From MADRE3 sp963718195 (lineage in GTDB: Bacteria; Desulfobacterota; Desulfobulbia; Desulfobulbales; Desulfocapsaceae): a stretch of 64,000 nt of DNA. The notes under the pieces are model-generated. The model searched no databases, had not been told where the DNA came from, and was given only the letters and a program-made list of their open reading frames with translations. The stretch is from NCBI GenBank assembly GCA_963718195.1, contig CAVQYQ010000005.1, forward strand, positions 248,001 to 312,000. The letters are read 5' to 3'. Shown here piece by piece: positions 42,372-51,938 of the stretch. The position numbers and the translations under genes were made by a program. Numbering within the stretch: position 1 is the first letter of the stretch; each line of letters begins with the position of its first letter.

Positions 42372-44099
42372 TTAGCTATATTGCATATTGTAGAGAAGTT
42401 CATACTCACCATGTTGGGAAAGAAGTTCATCATGAGTACCATCTTCAACGATTTGACCGTTTTTTATGACAATAATTCGATGGGCCGTTTTGATCGTGGA
42501 GAGCCGATGGGCGATAACAAAAGTGGTTCTGTTTTTCATCAGGTTTTCAAGAGCACTTTGAACTTCGCGTTCTGATTCCGTATCGAGCGCAGATGTCGCC
42601 TCATCGAGGATCAGAATAGGAGCGTTTTTTAGAAGGGCTCGGGCGATTGAAATTCGCTGACGCTCGCCTCCTGAAAGACGCGCTCCTCCTTCACCGATTA
42701 TGGTTTCAAAGCCGTTCGGGAGGTTGTTTATAAAATCATAGGCATGCGCGGCGATTGCCGCGTTTTCGATCTCTTCCATCGAACGCTCAAGGCTGCCGTA
42801 AGCAATATTGTTTTTCACGGTGTCGTTAAATAAAATCGTTTGCTGGGTCACCATGGCAATTTGGTCCCTGAGGGATTTAATCGTAATATCCCTGATGTCA
42901 TCACCATCGATCTTGATTGAGCCGGAAGTAACATCGAGAAAACGCGGTATGAGGTTCGTAAGTGTAGTTTTTCCACCACCGCTGTGACCGACAATAGCAA
43001 GTGTCTGGCCTCTCGGTACGGACAGCGAGATATTGTGAAGTGCCTGAGTTTCATCGTTATAGTTAAACGACACATCTGTAAAGATAATTGAATCACCAAA
43101 AGATGAAATTGGGCGAGCACCTGCAACGTCTGCAATTTCAGGTATGATGTCGAGAATGGTATATACTCTTGATGCTGCGGCAAGTCCCTGTTGAATCGAG
43201 GCGTTCACCTTGCCGATTCGCTTAACCGGATCATAAGCAACGACCAATGAGGTCATCAGAGCGAAAAAAGTTCCGGGCGAGGTTGTCCCGTAAATAACCT
43301 CCTTGCCGCCGAACCAGATGAAAAGCGCTATGGCAAAACCACCGATAAACTCCATTAAAGGATGTTGCAGGCAACGATACTTGGCATTTTTTAATTCAAC
43401 GTTGAAAAGATCTCCTAATTGTCCGGTAAATCGTTTAGTTTCATATTCTTCCATGTTGAATGCCTTAACGATTCGATTACCGGTAATCGTTTCATAAAGA
43501 ACATTTGAGACCTGGGCGGTTTCTTCCTGGGCATTGGTACTTAATTTACGAAAAACTTTTCCAAATTTGTAAATAGGGTAGGCGGTTATCGGTAAAACTG
43601 CAAAACTGAAAAGGGCGAGTTTCCAGTTTAAAAAAAATACCACGCCGAGCAGAACGACCACCGTGAAGAAATCACGCAACAGGCCGACAAGAGCGCTTGA
43701 GACCGCCTGCTGCATGAAGGTTACATCAGAGATTACCCTGGAAATAAGAGTCCCGGTAGGATAGGAATGAAAAAATGAAAGTGGTTGAACGTGAATGTGG
43801 TGAAAGATCCTTGTTCTGAAATCCTTGATTATGGAGAGGCCGACCTGTTCAAGTATGTAATGATAGGTGAAATAAAAAATTCCTTTTAGCCCGAAAATAA
43901 TAACCACGAGCATGGTCAGCCCAAACAGATAGTATTCGTTTTTGGCAATAAATATTTTGTCGATCAAATCCTTGACAAGATAGGTTTGGGATCCGGTAAA
44001 CAGGGCGACAAAAACCATGGAGATCATCGATATGATCAGTTTGATTTTGTATGGCTTGATGTCGTGGTAAAGACGCTTGAAGATAATCTGGTTTGTCAT
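42372..44099 (-). CDS. msbA: Lipid A export ABC transporter MsbA
   Basis: The 575-residue half-transporter has six membrane helices in residues 20-310 and an ATPase domain: Walker A GHSGGGKTT near 377, VTQQTILFNDTVKNNIAYG (Q-loop region), signature LSGGERQRISIARAL near 480, and Walker B LILDEATSALD. Length and sequence fit MsbA, which flips lipid A-core across the inner membrane. Operon with an O-antigen ligase supports that role. This is distinct from the MsbA-like exporter at 8956, which sits among sphingolipid genes. Confidence 0.9.
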   Translation of the reverse strand: MTNQIIFKRLYHDIKPYKIKLIISMISMVFVALFTGSQTYLVKDLIDKIFIAKNEYYLFGLTMLVVIIFGLKGIFYFTYHYILEQVGLSIIKDFRTRIFHHIHVQPLSFFHSYPTGTLISRVISDVTFMQQAVSSALVGLLRDFFTVVVLLGVVFFLNWKLALFSFAVLPITAYPIYKFGKVFRKLSTNAQEETAQVSNVLYETITGNRIVKAFNMEEYETKRFTGQLGDLFNVELKNAKYRCLQHPLMEFIGGFAIALFIWFGGKEVIYGTTSPGTFFALMTSLVVAYDPVKRIGKVNASIQQGLAAASRVYTILDIIPEIADVAGARPISSFGDSIIFTDVSFNYNDETQALHNISLSVPRGQTLAIVGHSGGGKTTLTNLIPRFLDVTSGSIKIDGDDIRDITIKSLRDQIAMVTQQTILFNDTVKNNIAYGSLERSMEEIENAAIAAHAYDFINNLPNGFETIIGEGGARLSGGERQRISIARALLKNAPILILDEATSALDTESEREVQSALENLMKNRTTFVIAHRLSTIKTAHRIIVIKNGQIVEDGTHDELLSQHGEYELLYNMQYS

Positions 44100-44562
44100 G
44101 AAGAAAATTTAATCCAAAGCTGATATGAAAATATGAGTTGCGGGTTATGGCCATGAAGAAGTGAACGAAAATCATACGGATTCAGTTGAAAACAGTTCTA
44201 CACCAGAGATACTCAATTAAAAAGAGAAATTTTTAGTGAGTTTTAACTGAATATGTACCTGATACTTCTTGGAACCTACGGGGGAAAAACCATCTTTTCT
44301 TATGAATCCGCACCCTATGATTCTCTGCTTGAGCGATAGTTGGCGCAATTACAACAGACCCGAGAGCATGACGATTATGTTTGGTAGCTGAATTTTCGTT
44401 TTATCTTCCATCTTATCTGGTTAATTCCAGATTAGTATTTTATCCTGAGAGGGTTACAAGTGTTAAGTTGAAAAAAGAGCATCTTGAGAGTATGGTGCCA
44501 GATCATTTTTCCATGAACTGTTGAGAGAGGCTTATGTCGCCAGCATGGCTTAAGGAGCAATC
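44100..44562. other. 463-bp divergent intergenic region, nothing assigned
   Basis: This lies between msbA (minus) and the GtrB-like glycosyltransferase (plus). It has no gene or strong hairpin. A GGTAGCTG near 44382 matches the first 8 nt of the JUMPstart motif but not the rest. Confidence 0.5.
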
Positions 44563-45531
44563 GTGAAACTATCAATCGTAATACCGGTATACAATGAAGA
44601 ACAGAATGTAACTCTTATTTACGAGGAATTGAAGGGAGTTATGGAAGGAATGGCTGGCGATCATGAAATATTGTTTGTGGATGACGGCAGTACCGATAAT
44701 TCGCTGAGTATCATTAAAGATATCCAAGATAATGATTCAAATGTTATCGCTATAAGTTTTCGAAAAAATTTTGGTCAGACAGCAGCAATGTCCGCAGGGT
44801 TTGATTATGCGAGTGGCGATGTCATCGTCACCATGGATGGAGACCTTCAGAACGATCCACATGACATTCCCCACATGATCCAGAAGATAGAAGAAGGGTA
44901 TGATGTCGTTACCGGCTGGCGGCATGACCGGAAGGATGCGTTTATTAATAGAAAGCTGCCTTCAATTATCGCCAATAAAATAATTTCCTGGACCACAAAA
45001 GTGTCTCTGCATGATTATGGATGTACCCTGAAAGCATTTCGAAAAGAGGTCATCAAAAATATAAGACTCTATGGAGAAATGCATCGATTTATTCCTGCCA
45101 TTGCCAGCGGTATGGGAATATCGTTTACAGAGATAAAGGTTAACCATCGCCCCCGAAAATTTGGAACATCCAAATATGGCATTTCGCGAACGATTCGGGT
45201 TATTCTTGATCTGATAACAGTCAAATTTCTTCTGTCTTACGCAACAAGGCCGATACAGGTTTTTGGTCTGATGGGATTTGTCAGTGGGTCGGTGGGGTTT
45301 CTCATTGCGCTGGTGATGACAATCCAGAGACAGTTTTTTGGTATACCACTGGCTGACAGGCCGCTGTTGTTTCTGGCAATCCTGTTGATTTTCATCGGTA
45401 TTCAGTTTGTGTCCCTCGGCCTGATAGCCGAATTACAGGCGAGAACCTACCATGAATCCCAGCAAAAACCTGTCTATTATGTTCGGGAGGTGGTCGGCGT
45501 TGCAGAGAAAAAACATTCAAATAATTTCTGA
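44563..45531 (+). CDS. GT2 polyprenyl-phosphate glycosyltransferase (GtrB/DPM1-like)
   Basis: The 322-residue protein has a GT-A domain (IVIPVYNEEQNV, FVDDGSTDNS near 40, and the metal-binding TMDGDLQNDP near 92) and two C-terminal membrane helices (about 235-255 and 270-295). This layout is shared with GtrB, ArnC and dolichol-phosphate mannosyl synthases, which transfer a sugar to undecaprenyl phosphate on the cytoplasmic side. Start: GTG with AAGGAG 5 nt upstream. It begins a five-gene plus-strand polysaccharide operon. Confidence 0.88.
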   Translation: MKLSIVIPVYNEEQNVTLIYEELKGVMEGMAGDHEILFVDDGSTDNSLSIIKDIQDNDSNVIAISFRKNFGQTAAMSAGFDYASGDVIVTMDGDLQNDPHDIPHMIQKIEEGYDVVTGWRHDRKDAFINRKLPSIIANKIISWTTKVSLHDYGCTLKAFRKEVIKNIRLYGEMHRFIPAIASGMGISFTEIKVNHRPRKFGTSKYGISRTIRVILDLITVKFLLSYATRPIQVFGLMGFVSGSVGFLIALVMTIQRQFFGIPLADRPLLFLAILLIFIGIQFVSLGLIAELQARTYHESQQKPVYYVREVVGVAEKKHSNNF

Positions 45532-45551
45532 CGCGGGCCAGCGGGTTATCA

Positions 45552-46580
45552 GTGATTGATATTATTATTCCCAATTGGAATGGCAGGGAGCTGCTCAAAA
45601 CCTGCCTTCACTCTCTTGAGAACCAGTCATGCCGTTCTTTTCGCACCATCGTAATCGATAACGGATCTACAGATGGTTCTGTTTCTTTTATCCAAGAATA
45701 CTATCCCGAGGTGCAGTTAATCCAACTGGAAGAAAACAAGGGATTCAGTGCAGCTGTTAATCAGGGCATTCTTGCTTCAGACAGCGATTGGTTATTACTT
45801 CTTAACAACGATATAGAGGTGGCCACGGATTGTCTACAGTACTTAACTCAGATATGTAAGAAGAACCAGACGTATGATTTTTATGCTTTGAAAATGATGG
45901 ATTTCCACAATCGATCCCGTATTGACGGGGCCGGAGATTGTGTGATGCGTGGTGGTGTCGGTTATCGTCTTGGTACCATGGAAAATGACGGGGTACACTA
46001 TTCGATTAACAGAGATGTGTTTGGTGCATGTGCCGGAGCTGCGCTCTATCACCGTTCCATATTTGAAACCGTCGGGCTTTTTGATGAAACATTTTTTGCC
46101 TATCTTGAAGATGTGGATTTTAACTTAAGAGCCGTCAGGGCTGGGAAAAAATGCTGCTACCTGGCAGATGCAATAATTTACCACATGGGAAGTGCATCAA
46201 CTGGATCAAAGGTAAACAGTATTACTGTCAGACTTTCAACCCGTAACAATATATTTGTCGTCATAAAAAATTTTGGACCAACTCTGTTTTTTCGTTTTTT
46301 CCCGTCCTTTCTGATCTACCAGTTCTTCTGGTTTGTTTTTATTGTTAAAAAAGGACAGCTTATCCCCTATGTTCAGGGGATCGTGGGCAGTCTCAAACAT
46401 TTAAAAAACATGTTCAGTCATTATAGCAACACCCAGAACAGTTCCACACGCTCAATAAAAGAATTTGCAGATTGCATAATCAGCTCCGAGAGGCAGGCAA
46501 TATCTTCGATAATCAACAGAAGGTTACAGCAGGGCAAAAGCAGCAGGTTGTTTGATCTTTATCTGAAACTATTTTGCTAA
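45552..46580 (+). CDS. GT2 family glycosyltransferase
   Basis: The 342-residue protein begins with the GT-A motif IIIPNWNGRELLKTCLHSL and VIDNGSTDGS near 38, has the D-x-D-type LLLNNDIEV near 82, and a FFAYLEDVDFNLR acceptor-side loop near 185, as in rhamnosyl- and other O-antigen glycosyltransferases. The C-terminal 60 residues are basic with a membrane-like stretch (FRFFPSFLIYQFFWFVFIV near 250) which may hold it at the membrane. A GTG start is used, 20 bp after the previous gene. The sugar transferred is unknown. Confidence 0.85.
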   Translation: MIDIIIPNWNGRELLKTCLHSLENQSCRSFRTIVIDNGSTDGSVSFIQEYYPEVQLIQLEENKGFSAAVNQGILASDSDWLLLLNNDIEVATDCLQYLTQICKKNQTYDFYALKMMDFHNRSRIDGAGDCVMRGGVGYRLGTMENDGVHYSINRDVFGACAGAALYHRSIFETVGLFDETFFAYLEDVDFNLRAVRAGKKCCYLADAIIYHMGSASTGSKVNSITVRLSTRNNIFVVIKNFGPTLFFRFFPSFLIYQFFWFVFIVKKGQLIPYVQGIVGSLKHLKNMFSHYSNTQNSSTRSIKEFADCIISSERQAISSIINRRLQQGKSSRLFDLYLKLFC

Positions 46581-46587
46581 TGGACCG

Positions 46588-47412
46588 ATGACCGTGGATT
46601 TTGCAGTGAGCATCATAATTGTGACACATAACTCACAATCCGTTCTTCGCCGCTGTCTTGAAGCAATTGATTGCCAATCTTATGCTCCCAGCCAGATCAT
46701 CGTTGTGGACAGTGGTTCTGATGATACCGTTTACCTGGATCAGTTAGCCGAAAGAGTTCGTTTTACTGTTCTGAAATGCAGCAATATCGGTTTTGCTGCT
46801 GCAAATAACAGGGGATTGGAATGTATCGATCCAGGCTGCGATTATGTTCTATTTATAAATCCTGACACCTTTCTCTCGAAGTCAGCCATAGAAAAAGCAC
46901 TTGAGATCATGGAAGCACAGCAGCGCGTGGCCATCGTCACAGGTCTGCTTGAAGGATATGACCTTAGTTGCTCAGACAGGACCGGCAAAATTGATTCATC
47001 AGGTATTTTCAGAACATGGTATGGGCGATGGTATGACCGCGGCAAAGGTAGAGACATAGAAAAGGAATTATTTCGTCCAGAGATTGTGCCGGCTGTGTGC
47101 GGTGCGCTGATGTTCTGCAGGGTGAGCGCCCTTGTTGATGAATTACCTGAGCTTTTCGATCCATCCTTTTTCATGTACAAGGAAGATATCGAGCTCTGTG
47201 TCAGACTGTCCCTGCACGGCTGGAACGTTTATTTTTTTCCTGAGATCAGAGCATTCCACTGTCGAGGGTGGAACCAGAAACGCAAAATGATTGCCAGAAG
47301 TGCACGGCTGATGTCAGCCAGAAATGAAATCAAACTATATGAAAAACACCCATCTGTCTATATCGTTTGGGCCTGGTTGAAATATGTATTGGTCAAATTA
47401 TTTAATGTTTAG
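46588..47412 (+). CDS. GT2 family glycosyltransferase
   Basis: The 274-residue GT-A enzyme has SIIIVTHNSQSVLRRCLEAI, VVDSGSDDT near 38, a FINPDTFLS metal-binding motif near 88, and FFMYKEDIELCVRLSLHGW near 193. It starts 7 bp after the preceding gene and is part of the same polysaccharide operon. It resembles the previous gene's product in fold but is shorter and has no clear membrane segment. The donor and acceptor are not identifiable. Confidence 0.85.
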   Translation: MTVDFAVSIIIVTHNSQSVLRRCLEAIDCQSYAPSQIIVVDSGSDDTVYLDQLAERVRFTVLKCSNIGFAAANNRGLECIDPGCDYVLFINPDTFLSKSAIEKALEIMEAQQRVAIVTGLLEGYDLSCSDRTGKIDSSGIFRTWYGRWYDRGKGRDIEKELFRPEIVPAVCGALMFCRVSALVDELPELFDPSFFMYKEDIELCVRLSLHGWNVYFFPEIRAFHCRGWNQKRKMIARSARLMSARNEIKLYEKHPSVYIVWAWLKYVLVKLFNV

Positions 47413-47448
47413 GCTGTACAAAAAGTTACCTTAAACCGCGAATACAAC

Positions 47449-48381
47449 ATGTCAGCTACTGACCCGTCATTTTCTGTTATTATCCCTACTCTGAACGGAG
47501 CCAAGCAGTTACCTGAATTGCTCGCTTCATTTCGGATACAAACGGTAAAGCCAACTGAGGTGCTGGTCGTAGATTCATCTTCTTCAGATGATACAGTTCA
47601 GGTGGCAAAAGCATATGGAGCCGAGGTTCTAATCATCGATCGTGATGATTTTGATCATGGGGGCACCAGAACAGATGCTGCCCGTCGGGCACGAAGTGAT
47701 TATCTGGTCTTTTTTACCCAGGATGTGATACCTGCTCATCGTGCTGTCCTGGAAAACCTGGTGAAACCTCTCTTAACTGACAACATGATTGGCGTCAGTT
47801 ATGGCCGTCAGCTCCCCTGTTTTGATGCAAGTGATACTGCAAAACATCTGAGACTTTTTAATTATCCAGACAAATCACAGGTGCGAGGTTTCGATGACCG
47901 TGCCCATTGCGGCCTATCGACTGTTTTCGTTTCAAATTCATGCGCCGCATATAACAAAAGACTTCTCAGTGAAGTCGGCTTTTTCAGGGATGGATTAATT
48001 TTTGGAGAAGACACCTGTGCGGTTGGCAGGTTGCTTGAGAGGGGCAGCAGGGTGGCATATGTATCTGAGGCATGCGTGTATCATTCACACAACTACTGCT
48101 GGAGCGAAGAATTCAAACGTTATTTTGACATTGGTGTGCTGCACGCAACCGAAAGATGGCTGCTGGATACCTATGGAAACGCTGAGAACCGAGGGATGAA
48201 TTACATCAAGTCTGGGTTGTCATACTTACTGGCAAGACGTAAATATAGTCTGATTGGCGATTTTATGGTAAGAGTTGTAATGAAATTTGTCGGGTATCGA
48301 CTTGGAAGAAAATACTCCTGGTTACCTGAGAGACTTGTTCCTGAACTAAGTATGCACCAGAAATGGTGGCAAAAGTCGTAA
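47449..48381 (+). CDS. GT2 family glycosyltransferase (rhamnosyltransferase-like)
   Basis: The 310-residue enzyme opens with FSVIIPTLNGAKQLPELLASF, then VVDSSSSDDT, a RDDFDHGGTRTDAA stretch near 63 and FFTQDVIPA near 90 (metal-binding region). The FDHGGTR form is typical of rhamnosyltransferase-like GT2 enzymes of O-antigen clusters. It belongs to the plus-strand operon starting at 44563. The rhamnose assignment is by resemblance only; no dTDP-rhamnose synthesis genes lie in the window. Confidence 0.82.
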   Translation: MSATDPSFSVIIPTLNGAKQLPELLASFRIQTVKPTEVLVVDSSSSDDTVQVAKAYGAEVLIIDRDDFDHGGTRTDAARRARSDYLVFFTQDVIPAHRAVLENLVKPLLTDNMIGVSYGRQLPCFDASDTAKHLRLFNYPDKSQVRGFDDRAHCGLSTVFVSNSCAAYNKRLLSEVGFFRDGLIFGEDTCAVGRLLERGSRVAYVSEACVYHSHNYCWSEEFKRYFDIGVLHATERWLLDTYGNAENRGMNYIKSGLSYLLARRKYSLIGDFMVRVVMKFVGYRLGRKYSWLPERLVPELSMHQKWWQKS

Positions 48382-48426
48382 TTACGCATGTTCTCTACTC
48401 GGTGACGAGTTGTAATAATCTAATCT

Positions 48427-49836
48427 ATGCTATCAACAAATCTGCGCGAGCAGAGTTCCATAATGGCCCGGGTCCTTCACCTGGTAGACTGTCTTATCGT
48501 CGTTGGCTACCTGTTTGCTCTGGTCAACTGGTACAGGGTTCCGTGGAGCATCTACTACAGTCGGCTTACGATCATCACCTTTATCCTCTGCCTGATAAGT
48601 TTTCAGTCCTTTCAGCTTTATCGTTCCTGGCGAGGATGGAAGTTTTATACAGAATTTTTTTACATTCTGAAGGCCTGGGGAACAATAATTGGTTTGTTGC
48701 TCTTTTATTTCTTTATATTCAAGATATCAGAAGGATATTCAAGGGTGGTTTTCATGATCTGGTCTATAACCACGCCGCTCTTGATTTTTCTTCTTCACCT
48801 TGCTGCGCGCAAGATATTACGATTTTTCCGGAGGCGTGGGAAAAATGTACGGCGTGCAGTCATCGCCGGTGCTGGTGAATTAGGAACCAATCTTATTCGG
48901 GAACTGGAGACTATTCCGTGGGCCGGTATCGAAATAATGGGTTTTTTTGATGACAAAATTACGGTGGAGCCGAATCTAACAGTGATGGGAAAGCCGGTGC
49001 TGGGAACCATCTCAGAGCTTCCCGATTACCTTGCCAAAAACGATATTGATTATGTGTACATCGCCCTGCCAATGAGAGCTGAGCGAAAGATATTTTCTAT
49101 CCTGCGGGAGTGCCGTTCATTGGGGGCCCGTATCTATCTTGTCCCTGATCTCTACATCTTTGGGCTGCATCATGCAGAAATCCAGTCACTGGGCAAGATG
49201 CTGGTTCTTAATTTCAATCCCCATACCGAGTGGAAACGCGGTTTTGATGTTCTTTTTTCTCTGCTTGTATTGCTTGTCAGTCTGCCCGTGACGCTTCTTA
49301 TCAGTTTTCTGATTAAATTTGAGGACGGAGGACCTATTATCTATCGGCATCGCAGGATTACTGCAGCTGGAAAAGAGTTCGACTGTCTTAAATTCAGAAC
49401 CATGAGGCAGGGTGCCGATCTGGAACTTGAGCGTTTGCTTGAAGACAATCCTGAACTGGCCCAAGAGTGGCAGCAGAACTACAAACTAAAAAATGATCCA
49501 CGTATTACTCGGGTGGGAAAGATTCTGAGAAAAACGAGTCTTGATGAGTTCCCTCAATTTATAAATGTCCTTAAAGGTGATATGAGCGTTGTTGGTGCCC
49601 GCCCCATCGTCGGTGGTGAACTCCAGGCTTTTTATCGTGAAAGTGCCGGGCGATATTGCTCCATGAAGCCGGGTATCACCGGCCCCTGGCAGGTTGGCAA
49701 ACGTTCTAATGTCGAGGATTACCAGGAACGGGTAGACCTAGATGACTGGTATATATTGAACTACTCTCTCTGGACTGACATAAAAATTATCATCCGTACG
49801 ATCTATATAATGTTCAAACGGGATGGTGCATATTGA
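48427..49836 (+). CDS. Polyprenyl-phosphate sugar-1-phosphate transferase (WbaP/WcaJ-like)
   Basis: The 469-residue protein has four N-terminal membrane helices (residues 15-130), a central CoA-binding-like domain (RRAVIAGAGELGTNLIRELE near 140), and the C-terminal bacterial sugar transferase domain (KRGFDVLFSLLVLLVSLPVT with its re-entrant helix near 275; FDCLKFRTM near 320; TSLDEFPQFINVLKGDMSVVG near 370; RPIVGGEL). It starts O-antigen or exopolysaccharide assembly by transferring sugar-1-phosphate to undecaprenyl phosphate. An internal ATG at 48463 is a possible start. It is the last gene of the GT operon. Confidence 0.9.
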   Translation: MLSTNLREQSSIMARVLHLVDCLIVVGYLFALVNWYRVPWSIYYSRLTIITFILCLISFQSFQLYRSWRGWKFYTEFFYILKAWGTIIGLLLFYFFIFKISEGYSRVVFMIWSITTPLLIFLLHLAARKILRFFRRRGKNVRRAVIAGAGELGTNLIRELETIPWAGIEIMGFFDDKITVEPNLTVMGKPVLGTISELPDYLAKNDIDYVYIALPMRAERKIFSILRECRSLGARIYLVPDLYIFGLHHAEIQSLGKMLVLNFNPHTEWKRGFDVLFSLLVLLVSLPVTLLISFLIKFEDGGPIIYRHRRITAAGKEFDCLKFRTMRQGADLELERLLEDNPELAQEWQQNYKLKNDPRITRVGKILRKTSLDEFPQFINVLKGDMSVVGARPIVGGELQAFYRESAGRYCSMKPGITGPWQVGKRSNVEDYQERVDLDDWYILNYSLWTDIKIIIRTIYIMFKRDGAY

Positions 49837-49900
49837 AAAAGATCACAACACGCTTATATTGTTCCTGAAACCAATTCTTAAAACCATAAAGGAGTTTACC

Positions 49901-50608
49901 ATGCAGTCAACTACACAACCTGTAACGCTTACCCAGGCAAAACAGGATGCCGCTTCGATTTTTCTGGCAAAAGTCTTTAACTGGATGGCCCTCGGATTAG
50001 GTATAACCGGGGTCACCGCCTATTTTACCGCGTCAACTGGTCTGGCCAATATTATTATCGGTTCACCGCTGTTCCTGATTATCGCCATAGGAACGCTTGG
50101 TCTGGTTTTCTTTCTTTCCGCACGAATTGATAAAATACAAGCGGGCACGGCCTCATCACTCTTTATTCTCTATTCTCTGCTGAATGGACTGTTTTTCTCT
50201 ACCATCTTCTTGAGGTATACAGGCTCATCAATTGGCGGAACATTTCTCATTACTGCAGGCATGTTTGGGGGAATGGCCGTTTATGGTCTTGTCACCAAAC
50301 GTGATCTGTCAGGTTGGGGATCGTTTTTATTCATGGGCCTCATCGGTCTTATTATTGCATCTGTTGTCAATATTTTCCTAAAAAGTCCCGGGATGTACTG
50401 GGTAACTTCCATGATCGGAGTCCTCATATTTACAGGTCTTACCGCATACGATATTCAGAAAATAAAAAGAATGGGTGAAGAAGGCATTATGGCGCAGGGA
50501 CAGGACGCAATTACCAAAGGTTCGATCATGGGGGCACTTGCTCTCTATCTCGATTTTATTAACCTGTTTCTCATGTTACTGCGGTTCTTTGGCGGTTCCC
50601 GCGACTAA
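49901..50608 (+). CDS. Bax inhibitor-1/YccA family membrane protein
   Basis: The 235-residue protein has seven hydrophobic helices and the family pattern FNWMALGLGITGVTAYF near 25-40 and the C-terminal MLLRFFGGSRD. Start is set at 49901 because AAAGGAG lies about 8 nt upstream; a longer frame begins at 49823 but has no such site. BI-1 proteins are inner-membrane, possibly calcium- or proton-leak channels; YccA in E. coli modulates FtsH. A terminator follows at 50634. Confidence 0.88.
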   Translation: MQSTTQPVTLTQAKQDAASIFLAKVFNWMALGLGITGVTAYFTASTGLANIIIGSPLFLIIAIGTLGLVFFLSARIDKIQAGTASSLFILYSLLNGLFFSTIFLRYTGSSIGGTFLITAGMFGGMAVYGLVTKRDLSGWGSFLFMGLIGLIIASVVNIFLKSPGMYWVTSMIGVLIFTGLTAYDIQKIKRMGEEGIMAQGQDAITKGSIMGALALYLDFINLFLMLLRFFGGSRD

Positions 50609-50633
50609 TCGTTAACAGGACAACAAACCATAC

Positions 50634-50674
50634 GAGCATGCTTTTGTGAATAAAGGCATGCTCTTTGTTTTTTC
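50634..50674 (+). terminator. Rho-independent terminator after the BI-1 gene
   Basis: An 8-bp stem GAGCATGC (50634-50641) pairs with GCATGCTC (50656-50663) over a 14-nt loop and is followed by TTTGTTTTTTC. It ends 12 bp before the coaBC start and separates the two transcripts. Confidence 0.8.
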
Positions 50675-50685
50675 TATGGTGGAAT

Positions 50686-51897
50686 ATGTTTACGACCTTT
50701 GCCGGAAAAAAAATAATTATTGGTGTTAGTGGCAGTATTTCGGCGTTTAAAGTTGCCGGTTGGGTCAGCACTCTCGTTCAGGAAGAGGCGTTGGTCGATG
50801 TCATTATGACTGGTGCTGCCAAAAGATTTATCGCTCCATTGACCTTTGAGGCACTCACCGGTCGTACCGTTTACCAGGATATGTTTTCCGATATCAACGA
50901 CCCGATGGCTCATATTAATCTGGGGCGTGATTGCGATTGTATACTTGTTGCACCTGCTACCGCTCAGACCATTGGCCGTCTGGCACATGGCCTTGCTGAC
51001 GATTTGTTGTCCACCACCTTACTTGCCGCAAGCTCACCTGTCATTATCTGCCCGGCCATGAATACACGCATGTTTGAACACCAAGCTACCCAGGCAAATA
51101 TTGAAATACTCAGGAAATTTGGATATTTCATTGTTGATCCCGATAGCGGGCAGATGGCCTGTGGGGACGAGGGAAGAGGACGGTTACCCGATTGGCAACG
51201 CGTTTCCGAGCAGCTTTTGCGTCACCTGTCAGCGCAGGATCTTGCCGGTCAGCGGGTTCTGGTAACCGCCGGTCCAACCCGGGAAACATACGATCCTGTC
51301 CGTTTTATCAGTAACCGTTCCAGCGGGAAAATGGGCTATGCCATCGCGAGAACTGCATTTAGAAGGGGTGCTGATGTGACGCTGATCAGTGGCCCAACCT
51401 CACTTTCAGCTCCTGAGGGAATCAAAACCATCTCGGTAGATTCAGCCCAGCAGATGTATGATGCAGTTATGGCCATTCATGAACGCTTTTCAATCATCGT
51501 CAAGTCAGCAGCGGTCAGCGATTTCCGTCCTGCACATGTTCATGATGAAAAAATAAAAAAAGAAAAATCATCGACTATTATTGAACTGGAACAAACCAAA
51601 GACATACTTAAGGATCTTGGCAGAGTGCGAAATTCTGGAAGACAACTGCTTGTCGGTTTTGCTGCAGAGAGTTCGAATATAGAAGATGAAGGAAGAAAAA
51701 AGTTAAGAAACAAAGGTCTTGATCTGATAGCAGTAAATGATATAGCCTCAGCTCAAACGGGATTTGGTGGAGACAATAACCAACTCGTGCTGATCGGTCA
51801 TGAAAAGAGTGTTACCCTGCCATTTACGACCAAGTTGAGAACCGCTGATCTCCTCTGGGATTTTATCCTCGACAACCAACTCCTGAAATCAGTATGA
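50686..51897 (+). CDS. coaBC: Bifunctional phosphopantothenoylcysteine decarboxylase/phosphopantothenate-cysteine ligase
   Basis: The 403-residue protein joins a flavin-dependent CoaC domain (KIIIGVSGSISAFK, LTFEALTGRTVY, and the active-site CPAMNTRMF near 118) and a CoaB ligase domain (VLVTAGPTRETYDPVRFISNRSSGKMG near 190-215; KSAAVSDFRP near 272). It makes 4'-phosphopantetheine for CoA and ACP. A longer in-frame start at 50665 overlaps the terminator, so the ATG at 50686 is preferred. It ends 41 bp before the convergent YchJ-like gene. Confidence 0.92.
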   Translation: MFTTFAGKKIIIGVSGSISAFKVAGWVSTLVQEEALVDVIMTGAAKRFIAPLTFEALTGRTVYQDMFSDINDPMAHINLGRDCDCILVAPATAQTIGRLAHGLADDLLSTTLLAASSPVIICPAMNTRMFEHQATQANIEILRKFGYFIVDPDSGQMACGDEGRGRLPDWQRVSEQLLRHLSAQDLAGQRVLVTAGPTRETYDPVRFISNRSSGKMGYAIARTAFRRGADVTLISGPTSLSAPEGIKTISVDSAQQMYDAVMAIHERFSIIVKSAAVSDFRPAHVHDEKIKKEKSSTIIELEQTKDILKDLGRVRNSGRQLLVGFAAESSNIEDEGRKKLRNKGLDLIAVNDIASAQTGFGGDNNQLVLIGHEKSVTLPFTTKLRTADLLWDFILDNQLLKSV

Positions 51898-51938
51898 CCT
51901 CTATTTCATACCGGTAAACAGAGCCCAGGGTAGCTACC

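Noticed and set aside
44380..44392. GGTAGCTG resembling the start of a JUMPstart/ops element before the GT operon
   Set aside because: Only the first 8 bases match and the GGCGGTAG core is missing.
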